From the NCBI GenBank assembly GCA_037903475.1, contig JBAJFG010000041.1, positions 1,550,001 through 1,614,000 on the forward strand: a stretch of DNA of 64,000 nt, written 5' to 3'. Positions 56,208-64,000 of the stretch are shown in pieces; the first letter of the stretch is position 1, and each line of letters opens with the position of its first letter. The DNA comes from Ancylostoma caninum. Its lineage: Eukaryota; Nematoda; Chromadorea; Rhabditida; Ancylostomatidae. The notes under the pieces are model-generated. The model had not been told where the DNA came from, made no database searches, and worked only from the letters and a program-made list of their open reading frames with translations. The translations under genes were made by a program, and so were the position numbers.

Positions 56208-58215
56208 GTGAGTTATCGGGCTGACTGTAGCCATCTCCTCGGTCAGCCCCATAGGTGAGGCTGGTCAGTCCGGCAGTGACCAACGGTTAGCCCGGCAATG
56301 ATCATCGGTCTGTTAGCAATGTAAAGGACTTCTGAGTGCATAGCGAGGCTGGTTGTCATTGAAATGATTCGTCGTCGACAGGAAACAACAACAAGAAAAA
56401 ACTTTCGTCTATTAATACATTGGCGAAAATACTACCAACCATTTAGAGAACGAGGAAAGCACATAAAATACACGAACGAAATAAAAAATACAAAACAAGT
56501 TGTATGAAAAACTCAAACAGAAAAAGCTGAATAAATAGCAGAACACTTCAAATGGAGATCTTGCAAACAAGCAAAGGCTGGAATAGTAGAAGAGCTCTCT
56601 AAAAGCAATAGAATTCCACGTTCAAGGTCTCCACTTCTAGGTCACCACGCTCAAGCAGTCGGCGGAATCTTCACATTTTTCCTCATCTTTCGTAATTCGC
56701 CCATATTCCTCTCCTTCCTCAAAAACGAAACGTCTTCGTTTCGTTTCTATCTGAGGTAACTGATGACTGTAAATGATAACTGTGCACGAAAAGGTATGTC
56801 ACCTGTACTCACGCTGGTGGGGATCCGTTAATGGTTTTTCAGGAGTATCCCCTTAGGTCTTTCTGCGATAATATCCGATGAAATGCTTGTAAAGTGGGGA
56901 AATGGCAACTCGCAATGTCCTCTGAAGTACAGTGAACGTCAGAGAATACAAACAACTCCTTAAAAGTTCAGAGATAGGTAGAAGCTAACAGAATCTGGAA
57001 TGACATCGCGACTCACATTACAGAAAACTTCACTGAGGCTATTGTTGGTCCATACAAAGTCCAATTATACAGCATCTCTGTGCACAGAAAGGACACCATT
57101 CGAAATGCCATCGTAATCAATCAATCATGATTATCTGACTGAATGAATAGCTCTAACCATATATAACCACCATACAGATAAAAAGAAATACGCAACAACG
57201 ACCTGCAGCATGGTCGTAGTCGATGGCAAGCTCCTCATCAACTAAAAAAGATTCATATTGTTGCGAAGAGCGAGCTGTTTACGACGACTGTCCGATTTTT
57301 CTTCCAAGTGGTCCTGGCTATACGAAAAAGTGTTCAAATAACTTTGCGATCACTTAATGTGCCGGAGGTGATGAGTCTGCATAGTTACGACTAGATTCCA
57401 AAAACTTTCATAGAGCAGCGACCACCTCCGCTGGTTAAGGTAGCGGACGTATTAAAGAAATGAATAGAGACATGGGCCCATATCAAACTGTCATGACGGT
57501 GAGACGAACCCACCACCACGCTTTAGACGACGAATGCTTGCCTGCTCACATCCGTGGCCTATAGCATCAGATCATTGCCACCCACGTCACTGCTAGAGCA
57601 CGCTTGTGCGAAGAGAGATCATCGCCCTCCTAGAAGCTGAGCGCCTTCGCTAGCTGGCGAAATAGTGTGAGAGGCGCAGAGTGAGATGGTCGAGGGAGCT
57701 AATTCTGTGGTCCACTCACCTCCCAGACTTTTTCACAACATAAGAAAGCGATAAGCTCCCAACAGGGTGACGATCTCCTCTCTTGCCAGATGCATGCTCG
57801 AGCAGTGAAGTGGGTGGCAGTGATCTGCTATCTTATAAACCTTGGATGTGAGCTAGCACGCAATCATCGCCTAGAGCGTGCTGATGAGTTTTGGAGGTCA
57901 TCTCGTCACATTGAAACTTTACTACAGGTCAAGATTTTGACACGAAGATGATATGAAAAGTGAGAAGTCGTATAATACAACTTTGCCGACGCCAACTCGG
58001 AATTTTGCATTTGCTCGCCAGACCTGTGTTAGGAGGTTGATGGGTCTATAGAGATGAGCTGTCCGCACGGTTTTAGTTAACGGTCAGCCCTGCATCCGTA
58101 TTTGGTAGCGCACTCAGCCCGCTGAGGCATTTTTAGTGCAGCGGTCAGCCCTGTTTCTGTGAGCAGTTAGTCCCAAAGTCATTCTTCGGTACCCCGGTCA
58201 GCCCGATCTTTTTTG
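56208..58215. repeat. region bounded by GGTCAGCCC repeat clusters
   Basis: Both ends carry spaced GGTCAGCCC-like motifs (56208-56310; 58080-58225). The outermost copies are inverted: ATCGGGCTGAC at 56217 and GTCAGCCCGAT at 58197. The 1.8 kb between holds no recognised gene. It may be a DNA transposon with subterminal repeats. Confidence 0.4.
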
Positions 58216-58229
58216 GTAGGCAACGATAG

Positions 58230-59470
58230 GTTCAGCCCTTCTTAGAAATCTCCCACATATAGAGCCAGTTCTGGCTCAAAACACTTTGGACGGGCCAACT
58301 GATGTCGATGGAATTGCAGCTCCACAGCTTTGATTTGAGGCGTAGGCCGATAATTCAGGCATTAGGGCGTTTGCAGCGCAATTCCACGGCGTTTCACGCC
58401 GCATGACACCTGTACGACAATCGCAAAAGTTAACGCAGACGGCGTGAAATTAAGCTGCTAGCTGTGATATTTGGTTTGGCCAGCCATGATCCTGCTACGA
58501 GTTTGGTACGAATTAACCAGGTCACCCTCTATTGCAATCGATGACCCTGAAATACCACAAAAGACTTTGCGGACGCGTATGCGTATCCTGCACCAGCCCT
58601 GGGCGTGCCGGACGGTTGCGGCGAGGCGTCCGCGTCGCGCTGGCATGCGACCGCATCCAACGCATCTCGTCTGGCCAGTCACTGGGCTACTGTTCCAACC
58701 AGGCCTCAGTTGGCAAAACTACGGTTTCAAAGCCGTCAGCTTGCTCATGCATACCTCGGAGGTGGTGGGTCGCCACGTGGCAAAGGAGAAAAAAGGAGGT
58801 GCAGGAATACCTTTATGTGTCGTGCCTCCGTGCCTCATGAGTGCTCACAGCAAGTTTTGCAGCTGCACTCGCACCTGCAGCTGCTATTGTTGCTTCTCTC
58901 GCAATTATCTGCAATAAGCCTGCATCGGCTAAAAAGTTGGTGGATTCGCTGGCGATTCAAACGCCAGGATGTCGGAGTGTGCCTGTTAGGTTGGGAGACT
59001 TGAACAGTTGAAGCACCGCGCTCCATGCGTAAGCGTAGGGGCGATGATGCAGTGCGATCTCGCCCAAGCTCGGTGCAACAAATGACGCACGAGCGAATCC
59101 TTGTACACATTTTGCCGCGGCGCGTCAGTATGCGAGCCCGCTAAGCGGGCTGCAGCAAGGAGTGCTTGAAGGCATTCTTTGCCATTGCTGCTGCGCCGCA
59201 ATGCGGGATTTTCCTCTTGGTGGGAACTCCAAATTTGGTTTCCAATCATCGCTGGGAGCATTCCTGAATATTTTCTGCGTTTCCAGTGCTTGACAGTTCC
59301 TCATTCAAGTCAGACCCTCTAGTAGCTTCCCTCTCTCGGTTATAATATTTTTTCTTCTTTTTCCATTCTTTTTCGTCATAACTGGTCAAGCGAAAGGAGC
59401 CAGTTTGAACATATAAAAGAGGAGGGTGCGGTGTGTTTATAAGCAAATGAGAAGAGAAGAACGCTGGAAG
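58230..59470. other. GC-rich region with long but unrecognised frames
   Basis: Overlapping open frames (for example 58471-58917 and 58605-59003) occur because the local GC content is high. They lack domain motifs and contradict each other, so no gene is called. Confidence 0.35.
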
Positions 59471-59471
59471 G

Positions 59472-59625
59472 TTGGACCCAACTCAGGGCGTTTCCCCACT
59501 TTCAGATGCCGGCGCACCCTTATCACACCGTTGGACCCAACTCCAGGCGTTTCCCCACGTTCGGACACCGGCTCACCCCTACAGCAACAGTGGACCCGTT
59601 ATAGAGCATTTCCTTCGCTCTAGGC
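59472..59625. repeat. 59-bp tandem repeat (2.5 units)
   Basis: Units share GGACCCAACTC, GGCGTTTCCCCAC and CACCGGCTCACCC-like segments at a period of 59 bp. In reverse complement (GTGGGGAAACGCC) it resembles the 58-bp minisatellite at 6440-6967, so it may be the same family inverted. Confidence 0.7.
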
Positions 59626-59916
59626 CACGCACCATCACCCCCCCCCCCCACCCCCGAATTTCGTTTCACACCAACAAGCGCGCACACACACGTATAGGGT
59701 AAGCCAGTTATCATAATTCATGATGATTGTTCGCTCATGAAGCCTTCTTCTTTCTGGTTTTTTTAAATCTGTGTGCACTGTCACAATCTTAATCACTGCT
59801 CTCCTTTTGAGTGTTTCTTTTGAAATTTTTGAATGTTTTTTTTTGAAATTCACAAATTATTCTTTGAGTATATCCAATGATCTCTGCTCATAAAACCTGG
59901 GCATCTTGATTCAAAT

Positions 59917-60541
59917 GTATGCAATGATTCTTCTGTGCCAGTCAGATTATTATAAGGACACTTTTTCTATTCCGGTCTACGTTCTGAACGTCGTCTTCAA
60001 GGCCTGAAAGTGGTTCAAGTTTTCCATCTGCGCTCTACACCACCAAAGACCTCCTCACACCTGCTTGTTCAACTCATCCAGGTCAGACAACACCAAGCCT
60101 CCAGTCTATGAACGAACTCACCACGTGCCCCACCGATTTTGCGGAGCAGTATGCAACCGCAACAGCAACTGATCGTCCAAGCTGGTGAATGGATACCGTA
60201 TAACGCAGTCATGGTTCTTATAAGGCACGCGTTAGTATCTCTATGATCCTAAAGCTCACATGGTGATAGGAACGGCATGAGATCACTCGTTATAGACATC
60301 TGTTCATTTCTGCTGCTCCGCAAAAACGGTGGGACACGTGGTGAGTTCGTCCATCGACTGGAGGCTTAGTGTTGTCTGACCTGGACGAGTTGAACAAACA
60401 AGTGTGAGGAGGTCTTTGGTGGTGTAGATAGAAAACTTGAACCACTTTCAGGCCCTTAAGACGACGTTCAGTTGAAACGTAGGCAGGAATAAAAAAGTAT
60501 CCTTATAATAACCTGCGCTTCACAGAAGAGTCATTGTATAC
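59917..60541. mobile_element. 625-bp foldback MITE
   Basis: The ends are GTATGCAATGATTCTTCTGTG-like on the left and its near-complement on the right. The arms of about 230 bp pair almost throughout (AACGTCGTCTT, GGCCTGAAAGTGGTTCAAG, CACCACCAAAGACCTCCTCA, CTCCAGTC-ATG-ACGAACTC), with a loop of about 150 bp (60155-60300). No coding capacity. Confidence 0.85.
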
Positions 60542-62375
60542 GAATTATTGTTTTTTTTCAGCTTCTCAATAATGCAAAGAAAATTCTGGGAGCAGGATGA
60601 AGAATCCAAATAAAATGTGCCCTCACGTCTATCGTTCACGTTTTATACAAACTAATATTTAGTTTGTGGATTGGAAAGAGGTATTGCTCGCTGTCTTACA
60701 GGCGTCAATAGCTGTCATTCGGCTTTCTTGTTAAGGAAAACTGGGAAGAGAAAATGCGGATGATGTTCATCTGTTCGATCTGTTCGACGGATGCCTCTGA
60801 TGCCCTAATCACAACTGCTGAAATGTCAGATTTGATGTTACTGTTTACTTGGAGGTGCACGTTTAGTTTTCGAAGTGTGACTGTTCTCAGATTCAGAATT
60901 TTCTTCAGGGCGCTATGATAACTGACGAGGTGCCAATGCCGGACTCATCATCCGTGGTCATCCGTGGTCTACGAGTTTATATCAAAGGTTTTTATGCACC
61001 ATCTCTTCATCATAGACGCGATAGTAGTCGTCAATGCCATTAATAAATATGCACTATTCCACAATTTTGCGTACGTAAAGCAAACACCGCAATTTTGCGT
61101 ACGTAGAGCAAACACCTACCATTCTTTTCGAGAGTATACTAGAATAATCAGAACAGTTTACCGTATTTCATTCCGTGAAGAGCTACATTGTTTCCGCAAA
61201 GTTAAAATTGAAAATTACAAAGAGGAAAAGACTAATTCCTGCTATGTGGTCGAAACACCAAAAAATGGAAGCATCCCCGTCCGAATCTTTTGCAACGATT
61301 TTTTGCCGTCATGGTTCCGTTGTCAGCTATTACAGTCACAACTTATTCACGTGTATTCTAGTCAAAGTACCTTTTCAAACGCAAAACCTGATGCTGACCT
61401 CGTAAAATTCTCTTTTAACGTCTTCGAAGCAAATACTACTGAAAGCATGGAAATGTCGCGAGAATGGCTATAGTGAGCACAAAGCTCGGATTCTCTCTAA
61501 ATTTTTTCACCACCAGTAGAAAATTTCCAGTATTCGATAAGAATTTCTGTTTACTGTGGAATCGAAAAAAGACTTTCAGCTTGCGAGCTGTGATGAGGGA
61601 GTGGCGAGAGTTGGAAGAAAAGCATGCCGGTAAATTGCTCACGACTACTCTCCCCCCCCACCTCCCACTCCCGCGTGGGATTGCCCGGGTTGATGTACGC
61701 ATATCAGCCCAGACCAGAGCTCGAGGATAGGGTTACGCTCAGTTGTAGTGAGTGAATGCTTTTTTGCAGCAAAATTGTGGCATTCAAAGCTTAAAAATGT
61801 TTTCGTCGTTAATCTTTTCTTTTTTCCCTTACATCACCACAGCTCAACTGATAAAGGAATTTCTCATTAGAGTAAGAAATAAGTACGGTATTATCATTTG
61901 CACTTCCCATTGTGAACCTGTTCAAAATGTTCTATCCGAATGAGCTACACGAATGTTGTGCTGCTTAGCTGGCACTTAAATATTTATTAGGGCAATATAT
62001 AAGCAATATCCAATATTAACGGCGGAGATCAATCGCATCTGTTTGGCTACATAATCGTTAATCGAAGATCAGAAACCGGGTGAGAGATCGGGCTCATCGC
62101 CCCATTTTCAAACAATGTAATTTAATTTTCTCAGCTAAAACTCTGTTTGACGGCGTAGTGACTACGTCATGATTCGATCCAATCAGGGGTTAACTCTGAA
62201 AATCATGCATGCTGATTAGTCTTTCTTCTGCCAAGAGCGAAATCTAGTCGAGCGAACCTTGGCCAGATCGTACGCCGAACTTTAAGTAGTAGCATAAGGT
62301 GATGAAATAGGAATCAAACAACTGTCGATTGTTTCCTTGGAATCACTGTGCATCTATAGTGCTGTGGAACATTGG
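60542..62375. other. downstream region of the P450 gene
   Basis: Holds a 169-codon frame (60964-61473) without recognisable domains and a 28-bp tandem duplication (61062-61089 and 61090-61117) inside it. The frame is likely accidental. No other feature. Confidence 0.35.
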
Positions 62376-64000
62376 TCATTCCCTCACTCCGTTGGAGAGA
62401 CGGCAAGGGTTCTCCTTCTGAAAGAAGAATTCCAAAGTAAATCCGACAACGAATAGCTCGTTCAAGAAGTTTGCAAGCTTACCTATCGGTCTGAATTCAT
62501 ACTTCTGCAGAAGTGTTGTGAACAACAAAAAAAGTTCGTATCGAGCCAGATTTTCGCCAAGGCACGTTCTCTTTCCCATCCCAAAAGGGTTCAGTTCAGG
62601 CCTCTTTTTGAAGTAACCGTCTTCATCGAGAAACCTAAACATTCAATTGTGAATTGTAACTTTTCAACAGCAAGGCGCATGAGTTGCAGTTGGGTGATGG
62701 TTACTTCAGCCACAATTATACGGTGCTTACATATTTAAAGATGGGATGTGATTGGCGAGACTTATAGAAACTAAACTATCATATCACTAAGGACCTAGCA
62801 TCATATCTTGATCTTTGTCAACTTGATCTTGAACGTGACTAACCGGGTTGGTTCTCAACTGCGGACAGCGTTCACTACTAGAGACCAAATTATCATCGTT
62901 CACTATCGAATTCGTTGACATTTAGAACAATTGTGAGACGAAAGAAGATCTAACAGAAGGGTGGGGCCAGTGTTCTTCCTCACAAAATTGTGGGGAATGC
63001 GCAACTAGAGCGCATGTTGCTGTTCCAGAACTTCATATCAGAAACTTTTCTAATCTTCCCCTGATCGAATTATCTAACGTTGACTTCTGGTGACTTGGAG
63101 TGATTCCGCACATTTGATGGAGTAACAAGAAGTTCTTCTTTTCGTTCTCAACCGCAAAAAGAGAAGAATGTGACACCTGCACTATTCATTAGGAAGTAGC
63201 CATTCCCTCACGATGCGATACATCGGACAACGTTGTCGTAACCGACAGCTTGTACTGTAGTCGTTTTGCAACCCAACACCATTACTCGAACTTCTCCGAC
63301 ACAAATTTAACTAGTTTTTACCATGATATTCCATGAAAATTCCTTCTGGCATCCTTTCACAATGGGAACTTAGTATCATAGAAGCCCCATCCATTTTAAA
63401 GCTGAAGTAGTGCTGTTCCAACCTTTCTGGTCTGAACTTCTCAGGTTCCGGGTAATAGTGAGCATCGTGATGCACAGTTCCGTATTGCGGCAAGATTACT
63501 GTACCTTTAGGGAGGCGGAATCCCATAATTTCGACATCTTCCATCGTTCTGAACAATGAACCTTTAGCAGCAACAAAAATGTATTCTTCTAAAGCGTGAA
63601 AATAACCGATGTGGGATTGCCCATGGCAGGACGTTAGTTACGCGCTGCAGTTCTGCAAGCGTAGCTTCAACGTACGGCAATTGCTTTCGACGGGCGTAGC
63701 ATGGCTGCTCATCGCCGAATACCTTAATCAAAGATATATCGAACCATGTAAACGAGAACACAAACAACTAATTTGCTCTAAACATTACCTTGTAGATTTC
63801 ATCATAACATTTTTTCTGCACAGTCGGGTGATATAGCAAATAGGCGAATCCCCATCGCAGTGTTGTTACGGTGGTCTCCATTCCACCAGTCCACAGATCA
63901 CCAGATGCCAAAGCCAGAGTGAAAACGCTGAAATCGAACGACATCCACTTTTTTTAAGAATTGAGAAATGTGTTTACCAAGACCAGCCCTAACATAGGAG
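62376..64000 (-). CDS. cytochrome P450, C-terminal part (CYP2-like; gene continues beyond the window)
   Basis: Exons on the minus strand: 63978-64000 (cut), 63789-63947, 63607-63722, 63423-63548 and 62376-62634. All later junctions are in phase. Order of motifs: the I-helix [13 protein letters not shown]-helix region LAELQRV followed by [21 protein letters not shown], the [11 protein letters not shown] meander, then the heme loop [15 protein letters not shown] with the axial Cys, and the C-terminal GFTLEFFF...CRLSN. These are the hallmarks of microsomal CYP2-type enzymes, which nematodes use for oxidation of lipids and xenobiotics. The N-terminal anchor and proline hinge lie outside the window. 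The join of the 23-nt piece at the edge is uncertain. Intron 62635-63422 is large but unremarkable. Confidence 0.88.

Noticed and set aside
58471..59003. Overlapping frames of 132-148 codons
   Set aside because: They overlap in three frames in GC-rich sequence without motifs, start context or splice structure.
60964..61473. 169-codon frame
   Set aside because: No domain, no homology I recognise, and it contains a 28-bp tandem duplication; probably accidental.
1..64000. Genuine tRNA, rRNA or CRISPR loci
   Set aside because: I searched by eye for B-box motifs, conserved rRNA segments and spaced direct repeats and found only a weak tRNA-like relic and minisatellites.

Overview
The window looks like nuclear DNA of a parasitic strongylid (hookworm-like) nematode. 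Genes are split into short exons by introns with nematode-type acceptors (TTTCAG). Several start codons lie 0-15 nt behind a splice acceptor, as in trans-spliced mRNAs. Two long terminal repeats carry an exact copy of the nematode spliced leader SL1. There is no operon or other bacterial structure, and no CRISPR array or confident RNA gene.

Host genes. (1) 971-4014 (+): a small secreted protein of 141 aa in four exons; two piggyBac-type MITEs sit in its last intron. (2) 26687-28940 (+): a secreted single-domain von Willebrand A (VWA) protein, seven exons, 222 aa. (3) 31717-36141 (+): a secreted dienelactone-hydrolase-family enzyme, eight exons, 289 aa, with its Cys-Asp-His triad. (4) 37802-50762 (-): about 30 exons encoding a membrane-anchored protein with several VWA modules and Thr/Pro-rich linkers. 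(5) 62376-64000 (-): the 3' part of a CYP2-like cytochrome P450, cut by the window edge. The two VWA genes flank the hydrolase gene.

Mobile DNA fills most of the rest. The centre (11937-23799) is one nested BEL/Pao-like retroelement: 5' LTR (split by a piggyBac element), tRNA-Gly-like primer site, gag and protease remnants, an env-like glycoprotein remnant, an extra coiled-coil/zinc-finger-like ORF, and a rearranged 3' LTR. The reverse transcriptase, RNase H and integrase are missing. Other elements are LINE fragments (8646-10995, one with an inverted 5' part; 25260-26240), two copies of a GGGCCGGTAGTAA-ended DNA transposon (6968-8332; 33690-34914), three hAT-like MITEs, three copies of a TA-flanked MITE, several foldback elements and a 58-bp minisatellite.

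The most notable signal is the SL1 RNA-like segment near the end of each LTR, complete with a 5' splice-site GT. It suggests that the element's RNA may begin with its own SL1 and splice it to downstream ORFs, so that its mRNAs resemble host trans-spliced mRNAs. All gene models were built by eye from splice signals and reading frame.
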